This document shows, piece by piece, positions 1 through 8,327 of a DNA stretch of 64,000 bases. The translations under genes were made by a program, and so were the position numbers. The stretch lies in assembly GCF_002286985.1 (NCBI RefSeq), contig NZ_NSKC01000001.1:310001-374000 (forward strand), given 5' to 3'. The stretch comes from Halorubrum salipaludis (GTDB lineage: Archaea > Halobacteriota > Halobacteria > Halobacteriales > Haloferacaceae). The notes below the pieces were generated by a model. It was not told where the DNA came from. It saw only the letters and a program-made list of their open reading frames with translations, and searched no databases. Numbering within the stretch: the first letter of the stretch is position 1; every line of letters starts with the position of its first letter.

Positions 1-2
1 CG

Positions 3-266
3 CGGGTGACGGTGGAGGGAACAATCAGCTACTCGTCGAGCTCGTGCGGCGAGGTCGCGCTCGACCGCGCGACGTACGACGCGGCGGAGAGCGCGGCCAG
101 CGTGCGGGTGGTTGGCCGCCGGGACGCCGAGGCGGGCGAGGAGTGCACGGACGACATCGCGGCCGACTCCTACCGGGTCGAGCTGACGTTCGACGGGGGC
201 GTCCCCGAGACGGTCGAGGCGGTCGAGGACGGGGAGTTCGACGAGTTCGTCGTGACCGCGCCGTAG
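3..266 (+). CDS. C-terminal end of an unidentified protein (partial)
   Basis: The window opens inside an open frame that ends with TAG at 264-266. About 87 residues are visible. The fragment is acidic, mostly beta-like, and has two cysteines about 33 residues apart (SSSCGE and EECTDD), as in small secreted or lipoprotein-like haloarchaeal proteins. A GTG at position 6 is in frame, but the frame is open further upstream, so it is probably not the start. I do not recognise the family. It converges with the NCS2 permease. Confidence 0.45.
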   Translation, partial: RVTVEGTISYSSSSCGEVALDRATYDAAESAASVRVVGRRDAEAGEECTDDIAADSYRVELTFDGGVPETVEAVEDGEFDEFVVTAP

Positions 267-315
267 CGGCGGCGAACGGAGAGAGAAGGCCGAGCCGCGT
301 TTGGACCGACCGTGC

Positions 316-1695
316 TTAGAGGATGACGCCGCGCGTCTGCAGCACGTAGTAGAGCGCCAGCAGCGCCGCGATCACGTACTGGCCGAGCGCGACCTCGTCG
401 TACTCGCCGACCGCGACCTTGATCAGCGGGTAGGCGATGATCCCGGCCGCGAGCCCGTCGGCGATCGAGTAGGCGAACGGCATCACGGTGACGGTGAGGC
501 CGGCGGAGACGGCCCACGCGGGGTCGTCCCAGTCGACATCGACGAGCCCCTGCAGCATCATCACGCCGACGACGATCAGCGCGATGAAGGAGGCGTACGC
601 CGGGATGGCGGCGACGAGGGGGATCACGGCGAGCGACGCCAGGAACAGCAGCGCGACGACCAGCGCCGTCAGGCCGGTGCGGCCGCCCTCCTCGACGCCG
701 GTCGACGACTCGATGTACGTCGTCACCGTGGAGGTGCCGAGCACCGCGCCCGCGGTCGTCCCCACCGCGTCGGCCATCAGCGGCTTGTCCATGTCGGGGA
801 GGTCGCCGTCCTCGTCGAGGAAGTCGCCGAACTGCGAGACGCCGATGAGCGTCCCGGCGGTGTCGAAGAAGTCGACGAAGAAGAACGTGAACACGACCAG
901 AACGAACGTCAGGGGGTCGATCTGTCCCAGCCCGTCGACGAACGCGCCCGCGAGCGGGGTGATGTCGTACTGGGCGCTCGGGAGTGACTCGGGCGTGATC
1001 GCGCCGCGCTCGAAGACCCCGGCGAGGGTGAGCCCCCAGCCGGCCAGCGACGTGGTCACGATGCCGATCACGATCGAGCCCGTGATCCCGCGGGCCCAGA
1101 GGCCGAAGGTGAACGCGAGCCCGAGCAGGCCTAAGATCGCCCACGGGTTCCCGAAGACCCCGCCGAGCGTGACGAGCGTCGCCTCGTCGGGGACGACGAT
1201 CTGGAGCTCCTGGAAGCCGATGAACAGCAGGAACAGCCCGATACCCGCTCCGACCGAGCGCTTCACCGGCTCGGGGAACAGCCGGATGACGTACTCGCGC
1301 GCGCCGACCGCGGTGAGGATCATGAACAGGACCCCTTCGACGAACACCGCGGCCAGCGCCGTCTGCCACGGGATTCCGAGCCCCAGCACGACCGTGTACG
1401 CGAAGAAGGCGTTGAGGCCGAGCCCCGGCGCGAGCCCGAACGGCCGGTTGGCGTACAGCGCCATCACCGCCGTCGCGATCGCCGCCGAGAGGATCGTGGC
1501 GATGGCGATCATCTGGAAGACCTCGTTCGGTCCGTACCCCTCGATCTGGATCGCTTCGGAGAGGATCGCGGGGTTCACCACGATGATGTACGACATCGCG
1601 AGGAACGTCGTGAGCCCCGCGACCAGCTCCGTCCGAGCGTCGGAGTCGTGCCCCTCCAGGTCGAACCGCGCAGCGAGCGTGTCTGTAAGCCCCAT
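316..1695 (-). CDS. NCS2 family nucleobase permease (AzgA-like)
   Basis: A 459-residue polytopic membrane protein of the NCS2 (xanthine/uracil/adenine permease) family, closest in style to the AzgA purine branch: early FLAMSYIIVVNPAIL motif, then APGLGLNAFFAY, and a late segment with FFDTAGTLIGVS. It should import purine bases by cation symport. I chose ATG 1695 (MGLTDTL); the frame is open up to 1761, but the extra 22 residues (Arg/Ser/Thr-rich) are unlike the family N terminus. An AT-rich TTTTTATG box near 1770-1777 would give a leader of roughly 50 nt. The gene upstream on the same strand encodes an HTH-phosphoribosyltransferase protein, which supports a purine salvage context. Confidence 0.85.
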   Translation of the reverse strand: MGLTDTLAARFDLEGHDSDARTELVAGLTTFLAMSYIIVVNPAILSEAIQIEGYGPNEVFQMIAIATILSAAIATAVMALYANRPFGLAPGLGLNAFFAYTVVLGLGIPWQTALAAVFVEGVLFMILTAVGAREYVIRLFPEPVKRSVGAGIGLFLLFIGFQELQIVVPDEATLVTLGGVFGNPWAILGLLGLAFTFGLWARGITGSIVIGIVTTSLAGWGLTLAGVFERGAITPESLPSAQYDITPLAGAFVDGLGQIDPLTFVLVVFTFFFVDFFDTAGTLIGVSQFGDFLDEDGDLPDMDKPLMADAVGTTAGAVLGTSTVTTYIESSTGVEEGGRTGLTALVVALLFLASLAVIPLVAAIPAYASFIALIVVGVMMLQGLVDVDWDDPAWAVSAGLTVTVMPFAYSIADGLAAGIIAYPLIKVAVGEYDEVALGQYVIAALLALYYVLQTRGVIL

Positions 1696-1821
1696 TGAAC
1701 GGGTGAGTGTACCCCGGGATCGGGTGATAAGCTTTGCTGAACGCCAGCGTCTAGTGTACAAGATGCTGCATAAAAATCCGCCTCTAACCGTTGGATCTCC
1801 GAGGGAAATGCGCGAACGTGA

Positions 1822-2535
1822 TTACTCGAACGTCGTCAGCGCGCCAACTGGGGCGTCGGTGATCGCCCGCGCGCGGTCCATCCCCTCGTCGCCGACGGCG
1901 ATGAGCGTGAACACGCCGGTGACGTCGGCGTCGGCCTGCAGGGCGATGTCCAAGAGGAGCTCCTGGGTCTCCCCCGACCGGATCAGGTCGTCGACGACGA
2001 GGACCGTGTCGCCCGCGTCGATCGCGCTCGCCGGGAGGTAGTAGGTGAGCTCGATGCCGGAGGCGAGCCGCTGGCGCGACTCGATGAACTCCTCGACGGC
2101 GGTCTCCTTCGACTTCTTGGCGTACGCTAAGCGGGCGTCGAAGAAGGAGGCCATCGCCGCGCCGAGGGTGATCCCGTCGGTGGCGGCGGTGAGCACCACG
2201 TCGGGCGACTCGAACTCGAACGTCTCCGCGGCGACGGGCGCGACCAGGTCGAGGAACGGCTGGTCGAAGACGACGCCGGAGTTGTCGACGTACCCCTCGT
2301 CGTCGAACTCGACGCGGGCGAGCAGCTCGTCCGCGAGCGCCTCGCGGCCGACCGCCTCGACGACCTCGCTCGCGCGGTCGGTGCCGGGGAGCACGTGGCC
2401 GTTGACGTACCGGTTCAGGTCGCCCGCGGGCAGCCCCGTCACGTCGGACAGCTCCTCGTAGGTGCGCGTCTCCTTCAACATCCGCAACACGGCGACCGCC
2501 TGCAGCTGGAGGGCGGCCTTCTCTGCTCGGTTCAT
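1822..2535 (-). CDS. HTH-phosphoribosyltransferase fusion protein (purine salvage enzyme or GfcR-like regulator)
   Basis: A 237-residue protein. Residues about 20-50 form a helix-turn-helix (TYEELSDVTGLPAGDLNRYV); the rest is a type I phosphoribosyltransferase domain with its PRPP loop at 178-190 (VLVVDDLIRSGET). The loop has SGE where most enzymes have TGG or TGK. In haloarchaea such fusions are either salvage enzymes or transcription factors; GfcR of Haloferax is the known precedent of a PRT-like regulator. The NCS2 permease lies downstream on the same strand, so control of, or metabolism after, purine uptake is likely. A TTCATACTT box at about 2559-2567 lies 27 nt upstream of ATG 2535, indicating a leaderless start. 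Confidence 0.75.
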   Translation of the reverse strand: MNRAEKAALQLQAVAVLRMLKETRTYEELSDVTGLPAGDLNRYVNGHVLPGTDRASEVVEAVGREALADELLARVEFDDEGYVDNSGVVFDQPFLDLVAPVAAETFEFESPDVVLTAATDGITLGAAMASFFDARLAYAKKSKETAVEEFIESRQRLASGIELTYYLPASAIDAGDTVLVVDDLIRSGETQELLLDIALQADADVTGVFTLIAVGDEGMDRARAITDAPVGALTTFE

Positions 2536-2637
2536 GCAGATGATCGTGATCGCACAAGTATGAATACGTCGAAGTCGTCGGGGGAGCCGATCGCCACGAA
2601 CGTGGGTCCCACGGGAGGACGGGCGGCGCGGCCGGCG

Positions 2638-3093
2638 TTACTCCGGCGGATCCCGGAAGAAAATCTCCGGGTCGTCGACGGCGAACTCGACGCGGTCGCG
2701 GTCGTCGAGCGGGCGGAGTCGGATCGTCACGCGGCCCGCGTCGGCCGCGGCCGCTTCGAGCGCCTCCCCGTCCGAGTCGAGAACGAACGTCGGGACGCAG
2801 ACGGCGATCTCGTCCGTCGCGTTCTCCGCGACCACCAGCCGGTAGATCGCCGTCTCGCCCGGCGCCGCGTACACGCGGACGGACTCGATCGTCGCCCCGG
2901 AGAGCAGGTCGTTGGCCTCGTCGAACTCCGATCCGGGCAACAGGACGTGGAGCCGCGCCTCGTCGACGATCGGGTTCACGTCGCCGGGGTGGAGCGCGAG
3001 CGCCTCCCACCCGCGGTCGCGGTACTCCGCCGCGGTCGCCTCGGTGTCGTCGAACACGCGCTGCCACCGCTCGCCGAGGTCGGCTCTGCTCAT
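2638..3093 (-). CDS. Uncharacterised haloarchaeal protein, paralogue of the protein at 16761-17261
   Basis: A 151-residue soluble acidic protein. Its N terminus (WQRV, then AAEYRDRGWEALALHPGDV) closely matches the protein at 16761-17261 (AEEYRERGWTAFAPIPGDV), and both end in a short segment naming acidic residues before a PLF or IFF motif. Neither has a signal peptide or membrane segment. I chose ATG 3093 because TTTACC at about 3118-3124 lies 28 nt upstream, and the longer frame to 3195 would read through the promoter. It is transcribed divergently from the first peptide ABC operon. Function is unknown; from memory the family may be a numbered DUF restricted to haloarchaea. Confidence 0.75.
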   Translation of the reverse strand: MSRADLGERWQRVFDDTEATAAEYRDRGWEALALHPGDVNPIVDEARLHVLLPGSEFDEANDLLSGATIESVRVYAAPGETAIYRLVVAENATDEIAVCVPTFVLDSDGEALEAAAADAGRVTIRLRPLDDRDRVEFAVDDPEIFFRDPPE

Positions 3094-3194
3094 AGGGGGG
3101 AGCGACGCCGCGGGAAGGTAAACCTTCTCGCCTCTCCGTCGCGGATCGCCCGAGGCGAAAATCGGCCGCGAGCGCCGGTTTGACGCCGTCGACA

Positions 3195-3222
3195 CTGTGC
3201 TATGTGACCACAGATCTTATAA
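3195..3222 (+). promoter_or_regulatory. Promoter of first peptide ABC operon with inverted repeat
   Basis: TTATAA at 3217-3222 is centred 26 nt before ATG 3246, as for a leaderless haloarchaeal mRNA. Just upstream, CTGTG (3195-3199) and CACAG (3209-3213) form an inverted repeat with a 9-nt gap, overlapping the place expected for BRE and activator or repressor contacts. Confidence 0.6.
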
Positions 3223-3245
3223 CCTCCGGTAGTATTGAACCGCCT

Positions 3246-4904
3246 ATGCCACGCGATGACTCGGACGTGAACCGCCGGACGTACCTCAAGTACGTCGGAG
3301 GCACTGCGGCCGCCGTCGGGCTGGCCGGCTGTTCGGACGACGGCGGCGACGGAGGGGACGGAAGCGACGGGAGCGACGGCGACGACGGGTCGGACGGGAT
3401 GGACGGCTCCGACGGGGAGGACGGAGACGACGAAGAGCAGCTCCCGGAGCCGGAGACCCGCGAGGAACACCTCCAGCGCGCGAACCTGCGGCTCAACGAG
3501 CGCGCCCCGTGGATCTTCCTCAACCGGCAGTACAGCGTGTACGGCATCGCGAGCCGGCTCGACTGGGACGCCCGCCGGGACGAGCGGATCGAGGCGCAGG
3601 CCATCTCGGTGACGGAGGGCGAGCCGTCTGTCACGATCACCCAGTCGTCGATGGACTCGGGGCTCGACCCCCACGACCACCGCGAGACGCCGACCGACAA
3701 CATCGTGGTGCAGGCCCACGACGGCGTGCTCGGCCGCAACGCCGACGGCGACATCATCGATGCGCTCGCGACCGACTACGAGCGGCTCGAAGACGGGCGG
3801 GTCCGGTTCGAGATCCGCGACGGCGTCACCTTCCACAACGGCGACGAGCTCCAGCCCGCGGACGTCGCCTACAGCGTCAACCGCGTCGTCGACCCCGAGG
3901 TCGGGATCGAGAGCCCGCAGAGCGACCAGCTCGCCGGCGTCACGGGCGCCGAGGTCGTCGACGGCGGGGTCGAGGTGACCTCCGACGGGATCAACCCGAT
4001 CGTGTTCTCGCTTTTCGCCTCGTACTGTAAGGTCGTCCAGCAGGACTGGATCGAGTCGCGCGAGTCCTCGGAGATCAACTCCGACATGAACGGGACCGGT
4101 CCGTTCCAGGTCGTCGAGTACGAGCAGGACGTGGAGATCGTCTACGAGCCCTACGAGGACTACTGGGGCGACGCGCCGGAGATCGATGAGCTGACGATCC
4201 GCGCCGCCAGCGAGTCGAGCACGCGGGTCTCGGAGCTGCTCGCCGGCGAGACGGACCTGGTCGTCAACGTGCCGCCGCAGGAAGTGAGCCGCGTCCGCGA
4301 CGAGGACAGCACGGAGGTCGCGGCGGTGCCGAGCACCCGCGTCATCTTCAACGCCATGCGCTACGACGTGGAGCCGTTCTCCAGCCCGGAGTTCCGGCGG
4401 GCGCTGAACTACGCGATCGACCTGGACAGCATCATCGAGAACATCTTACAGGGGTTCGCCGACCCGACCGGCCAGCCCACCCTCGAGGGATTCGTCGGCT
4501 ACAACGAGGAGGTCGACCCGTACCCGCAGGACGTCGAGCAGGCCGAACAGCTCGTCGAGGACTCCGGCCACGCCGGCGCCGAGATCACCCTCGAAACGCC
4601 CGTGGGACGGTACCTCCGCGACGTGGAGATCGCGCAGGCGGTCGCCAGCCAGATCGACGAGCTCTCGAACGTCTCCTGCGAGGTCGAGCAGCGCGACTTC
4701 GGCTCGCTCGCGGGCGAGGTGACGAGCGGCAACATCGAGGACATGCCGCACTTCTACCTGCTCGGCTGGGGGAACACCACGTTCGACGCCAGCCAGACGA
4801 TCATCCCGCTTCTCACCTCCGACGGGGCGCTCTCCAGCTACCGGGAAGACGAGGAAGTCGACGAGCTCATGGCGGACTCCCAGAGCCTGCCGGGCGGAAA
4901 CTGA
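3246..4904 (+). CDS. Peptide ABC transporter substrate-binding lipoprotein, apparently circularly permuted (SBP_bac_5)
   Basis: A 552-residue exported solute receptor. A Tat signal (NRRTYLKYVGG) is followed by lipobox LAGC (Cys29) and an Asp/Gly-rich linker to about residue 65. Residues 127-212 are the usual start of the mature family 5 fold (SGLDPHDH, then RDGVTFHNGDEL, PADVAYSVNRVV). Oddly, residues about 70-121 (REEHLQRANLRLNERAPWIFL and following) match the segment that normally closes the C terminus of this family, while the protein ends early at ADSQSLPGGN. The second receptor in this window has the equivalent APWVYMDY segment at residues 539-545 of 576. The gene heads an operon; dppB starts 6 nt after the stop. 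Ligand is inferred to be peptides or similar solutes. Confidence 0.88.
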   Translation: MPRDDSDVNRRTYLKYVGGTAAAVGLAGCSDDGGDGGDGSDGSDGDDGSDGMDGSDGEDGDDEEQLPEPETREEHLQRANLRLNERAPWIFLNRQYSVYGIASRLDWDARRDERIEAQAISVTEGEPSVTITQSSMDSGLDPHDHRETPTDNIVVQAHDGVLGRNADGDIIDALATDYERLEDGRVRFEIRDGVTFHNGDELQPADVAYSVNRVVDPEVGIESPQSDQLAGVTGAEVVDGGVEVTSDGINPIVFSLFASYCKVVQQDWIESRESSEINSDMNGTGPFQVVEYEQDVEIVYEPYEDYWGDAPEIDELTIRAASESSTRVSELLAGETDLVVNVPPQEVSRVRDEDSTEVAAVPSTRVIFNAMRYDVEPFSSPEFRRALNYAIDLDSIIENILQGFADPTGQPTLEGFVGYNEEVDPYPQDVEQAEQLVEDSGHAGAEITLETPVGRYLRDVEIAQAVASQIDELSNVSCEVEQRDFGSLAGEVTSGNIEDMPHFYLLGWGNTTFDASQTIIPLLTSDGALSSYREDEEVDELMADSQSLPGGN

Positions 4905-4910
4905 GGCCCG

Positions 4911-5930
4911 ATGGCGCTGGGACGGTTCCTCCTGAAACGCGGGATCCAGGGCGTGCTGGTCGTGTGGGGGGTCGTGACCGCGGTGTTCCTGCTGCGGTTC
5001 ATCACCCCCGGCGACCCGGTGACGTTCGTCGCCCCGCTGGACGCGAGCCCGGAGCTTCGCGCGCGGATAGCCGCGGAGCTGGGGCTCGATCAGCCGCTGT
5101 ACGTCCAGTACGTCGACTACGTCGGCGGACTCCTGCAGGGTGACATGGGGTACTCGTACCTCCGCGGGACGGAGGCGAGCACCATCGTGTTCGCCCGCGT
5201 GCCCGCCACCGTCGAGCTCGCGGTCGCGGCGACGGTCGTCGCCGTCGTCATCGCGATCCCGCTCGGCGTCATCAGCGCGACGCGCCGGCGCGAGCCGGCG
5301 GACTACGGGGCCACCCTGTTCTCGCTGGTCGGCATCTCGACGCCGAACTTCTGGCTCGGGATCATGCTCATCCTGGTGTTGTCCGTGGAGTTCGGGCTGT
5401 TCCCGACCAGCCGGCGGCCGATCGGCTTCTTCGAGGCGTTCGCGTTCCTCGTCACGGTCGAGAACGGGCTCGCCGCGCCGATGGACGTCGGCGCCTTCCT
5501 CGACGGGCTGGGGACGTGGCTGTGGCACATCGCGCTGCCGGCGGTGACGCTCGGTACGTACTTCACCGCGCTCATCACTCGGCTCACCCGCAGCGGGATG
5601 ATCGAGGAGCTCGGACAGCCGTACGTCCGGGCGGCGCGCGCGAAGGGACTCCCAGAGTCGCTGATCCAGTACAAACATGCGCTTCAGAACACCCTCATCC
5701 CGATCGTCACCGTGCTGGGGCTCCAGCTCGGGACCCTGATCGGCGGCGCGGTGATCACCGAGGCCGTGTTCTCGTGGCCCGGGCTCGGCACGCTCGTGAT
5801 CGACTCGATCAACGTCCGCGACTGGCCGCTGATCCAGGGGTCGCTGATCGTGATCGGGACCGGCTTCGTGCTGATCAACATCTTCGTCGACGCGCTCTAC
5901 GCGTACCTCAATCCGCGGGTGGTCCACTGA
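4911..5930 (+). CDS. dppB: Peptide ABC transporter permease, DppB type
   Basis: A 339-residue inner-membrane permease. The N-terminal TM segment is followed by the family hallmark (RFITPGDPVTFVAP, then ELGLDQPLYVQYVDYVGGLLQGDMGYS), and the cytoplasmic EAA loop appears near the middle-late part (YVRAARAKGLPESLIQYKHALQNTLIP). It ends with VVHW-type DppB tail NPRVVH. It pairs with the DppC-type permease downstream to form the translocation pore. Starts 6 nt after the receptor gene. Its TGA overlaps an ATG at 5930 that opens a 40-codon frame leading to dppC. Substrate class is inferred from the receptor family. Confidence 0.9.
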   Translation: MALGRFLLKRGIQGVLVVWGVVTAVFLLRFITPGDPVTFVAPLDASPELRARIAAELGLDQPLYVQYVDYVGGLLQGDMGYSYLRGTEASTIVFARVPATVELAVAATVVAVVIAIPLGVISATRRREPADYGATLFSLVGISTPNFWLGIMLILVLSVEFGLFPTSRRPIGFFEAFAFLVTVENGLAAPMDVGAFLDGLGTWLWHIALPAVTLGTYFTALITRLTRSGMIEELGQPYVRAARAKGLPESLIQYKHALQNTLIPIVTVLGLQLGTLIGGAVITEAVFSWPGLGTLVIDSINVRDWPLIQGSLIVIGTGFVLINIFVDALYAYLNPRVVH

Positions 5931-6048
5931 TGACGAACCGATGTCTCCCCGTTCTCTCGGGCGGTGTCGAGCGTCGCACGGGCGACTCCCGAACGACCGA
6001 GGCGTCGCGCGGGGTCCCTCCCGTTACGATTCCGGGGGTGATCCTCGG

Positions 6049-7068
6049 GTGATCTCTCCGCGGACGCTCCGGAACCTCCGGAGCGAGCTCTCGCGGAGCC
6101 TCCTCGCGAAGCTCGGGATCGCGATCCTCGCGGTGATCCTCTTTACCGCGCTGTTCGCCCCGCTTCTGGCGCCGCACGACCCGACGGACCAGAACCTCGA
6201 CAACGCGAACGTCCCGCCGCTCGGGTTCACGGCGACCGAGAACCAGACGACCTCGCAGATGGTCGACGGCGAGGTGCAGATCGTCGAGGAGGAGGTCGTC
6301 GTCAACACCACGGCCGAACACCCGCTGGGCACGGACTCGCTCGGCCGCGACGTGCTCTCCCGCACGATGTTCGGCGCGCGCACGTCGCTTCTGGTCGGCC
6401 TGCTCGGGACCTCGATCGCCGTCGTGCTCGGCGTCACCGTCGGGATCACCGCCGGCTACTACGGCGGCCGGATCGACGACGCGCTGATGCGCTTCGCCGA
6501 CGTCATGCTCGCGTTCCCGTCGCTCGTGCTGGCGATCGCGCTGATCGGGCTGTGGGGGCAGGCGTCGTGGCGCATCCCCGATCCGCTGGTCGCCCTCGGG
6601 ATCGCCTCCTCGGAAATGCCGGAACACGTCGTGTTACCGGGGACCGTGATCGTCGTCGTCGCGCTCGTGAACTGGGTGTGGTTCGCCCGCGTCGCGCGGG
6701 GGGAGGCGCTCTCCGTCCGCGATCAGGAGTACGTGAAGGCGGCGCGATCGATGGGCGGAAGCGATCTCCACGTGATACTCAAACACGTGCTCCCGAACAG
6801 CCTGACGCCGATCTTAGTGCTCGCGACGATCCAGATCGCCGCGATCATCCTGTTAGAGTCCTCGCTGTCGTTCCTCGGCTTCTCGGGGGCGCAGCTCTCG
6901 TGGGGCTTCGACATCGCGCAGGGCCGGCAGTACCTCTCGTCGTCGTGGTGGATCGCGACCGTCCCCGGACTGGCCATCGTCGCCGCCGTCATCGGGATCA
7001 ACCTGATCGGCGACTGGCTCCGCGACGCCCTCGATCCGGGCATCGAGGGGCAGGGGGGTGCGCCGTGA
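6049..7068 (+). CDS. dppC: Peptide ABC transporter permease, DppC type
   Basis: A 339-residue permease: N-terminal TM (IAILAVILFTALFAPLLAPHDP), the HPLGTDSLGRDVLSR motif typical of DppC/OppC, and an EAA loop (YVKAARSMGGSDLHVILKHVLPN). I prefer the GTG at 6049 (ISPRTLRNLR) because family similarity begins there. A longer in-frame ATG at 5941 would add a low-similarity Arg/Ser-rich stretch. The GTG overlaps the TGA of a 40-codon frame opened inside the dppB stop, so translation from dppB to dppC may be coupled through that mini-frame. The stop overlaps the GTG of the next gene (GTGA at 7065-7068). Confidence 0.85.
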   Translation: MISPRTLRNLRSELSRSLLAKLGIAILAVILFTALFAPLLAPHDPTDQNLDNANVPPLGFTATENQTTSQMVDGEVQIVEEEVVVNTTAEHPLGTDSLGRDVLSRTMFGARTSLLVGLLGTSIAVVLGVTVGITAGYYGGRIDDALMRFADVMLAFPSLVLAIALIGLWGQASWRIPDPLVALGIASSEMPEHVVLPGTVIVVVALVNWVWFARVARGEALSVRDQEYVKAARSMGGSDLHVILKHVLPNSLTPILVLATIQIAAIILLESSLSFLGFSGAQLSWGFDIAQGRQYLSSSWWIATVPGLAIVAAVIGINLIGDWLRDALDPGIEGQGGAP

Positions 7069-8327
7069 CCGACCTGCTGCGCGTCCGGGACCTCTCGACG
7101 CGCTTCTTCACCGAGGAGGGCCAGATCAACGCGGTCGAGAACGTCTCCTTCACGGTGGAGGCCGGCTCCGTCCTCGGCGTCGTCGGCGAGTCCGGCAGCG
7201 GGAAGTCCGTCACCGGGCTCTCGCTCATCGACCTCGTCGAGTCGCCGGGGCGGATTACGAGCGGCGAGATCTGGTACAACAACGCCGACCTCGCGGAGCG
7301 GGTCGACGGCGACCGGCCCGAGGCGGTCGACGGCGACTTCGTCGACCTCCGCCGGCTCTCCGAGGCGGAGCGCCGGTCGCTCCGCGGCTCCGCGTTCAGC
7401 ATGATCTTCCAAGACCCGATGAGCAGCTTCAACCCCTCGATCACCGTCGGCGAGCAGATCGCCGAGGCGGCCGAGGTGCAGCGCCGCGCGAGCGCGAACC
7501 CCCGCTCGACCCGATCGCGGACGCAGGGGTACGGGCTGGGGAAACTGCTCCTCGACGGCGTCCTCCCCGACCGCTCGTACACCTCCGCGGAGAGCTGGGA
7601 CCGCGCGGTCGAGCTGCTCGAGCGCGTCGGCATCCCCGACCCCGCCGAGCGCGCCGAGGAGTACCCGCACCAGTTCTCCGGCGGGATGCTCCAGCGCGCG
7701 ATGATCGCGCAGGCGCTCGCCGGCGACCCGGACCTGCTCGTCGCGGACGAGCCGACGACCGCGCTGGACGTGACCATCCAGGCGCAGATCCTCGACCTCC
7801 TCGCCGACCTCCAGGAGACCATGGAGATGAGCGTCGTGCTCATCACCCACAACCTCGGTGTCATCGCCCGCGTCGCCGACCGGGTGAGCGTCATGTACGC
7901 CGGCGAGGTGGTCGAGCGCGGCACCCTCGAAGACGTGTTCGACGACCCGGTCCACCCGTACACGAAGGGGCTGTTGGGCTCGGTGCCGGACATCGACCGC
8001 CCGGGCGAGCGGCTCGAACCCATCGCGGGCAACGTGCCGGACCTCGTCGACGCGAACATGCCCGACCGCTGTTACTTCGCCGACCGCTGTCCGAAAGCCA
8101 TGACCGACTGTCTCACCCGACCGCCGGAGTACGACGTGAGCGAGGGGCACCGCGCCCGCTGCGTCCTCGCCGAACGCGAGTACAGCGAGGCCGACGCGGT
8201 CCCGGAGGGGAGACTCTCGGGCCCGACGGACGACGCGGGGACGCCCGGGGGCGGGTCGGTCGGCCCCGGCGAGTCGGGTGCCTCCGACCGGTCCAGCGAG
8301 ACCGACGCGGAGGTGAGCGATGACTGA
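7065..8327 (+). CDS. dppD: Peptide ABC transporter ATP-binding protein, DppD type
   Basis: A 420-residue cytoplasmic ATPase starting at GTG 7065 within the dppC stop. Walker A is GESGSGKSV, the Q-loop [11 protein letters not shown], the signature FSGGMLQRA, Walker [13 protein letters not shown], and the H-loop ITHNLG. After the nucleotide-binding domain lies the oligopeptide-transporter C-terminal region with a cysteine motif ([14 protein letters not shown]), which in this family can bind an Fe-S cluster or zinc. The last 40 residues are low-complexity and acidic. It should pair with the DppF-type ATPase downstream, whose ATG overlaps this stop (8320-8327). Confidence 0.9.
   Translation: MTDLLRVRDLSTRFFTEEGQINAVENVSFTVEAGSVLGVVGESGSGKSVTGLSLIDLVESPGRITSGEIWYNNADLAERVDGDRPEAVDGDFVDLRRLSEAERRSLRGSAFSMIFQDPMSSFNPSITVGEQIAEAAEVQRRASANPRSTRSRTQGYGLGKLLLDGVLPDRSYTSAESWDRAVELLERVGIPDPAERAEEYPHQFSGGMLQRAMIAQALAGDPDLLVADEPTTALDVTIQAQILDLLADLQETMEMSVVLITHNLGVIARVADRVSVMYAGEVVERGTLEDVFDDPVHPYTKGLLGSVPDIDRPGERLEPIAGNVPDLVDANMPDRCYFADRCPKAMTDCLTRPPEYDVSEGHRARCVLAEREYSEADAVPEGRLSGPTDDAGTPGGGSVGPGESGASDRSSETDAEVSDD

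Noticed and set aside
488-2041. Long plus-strand frame opposite the NCS2 permease
   Set aside because: It mirrors a well-supported gene and contains no recognisable domain.
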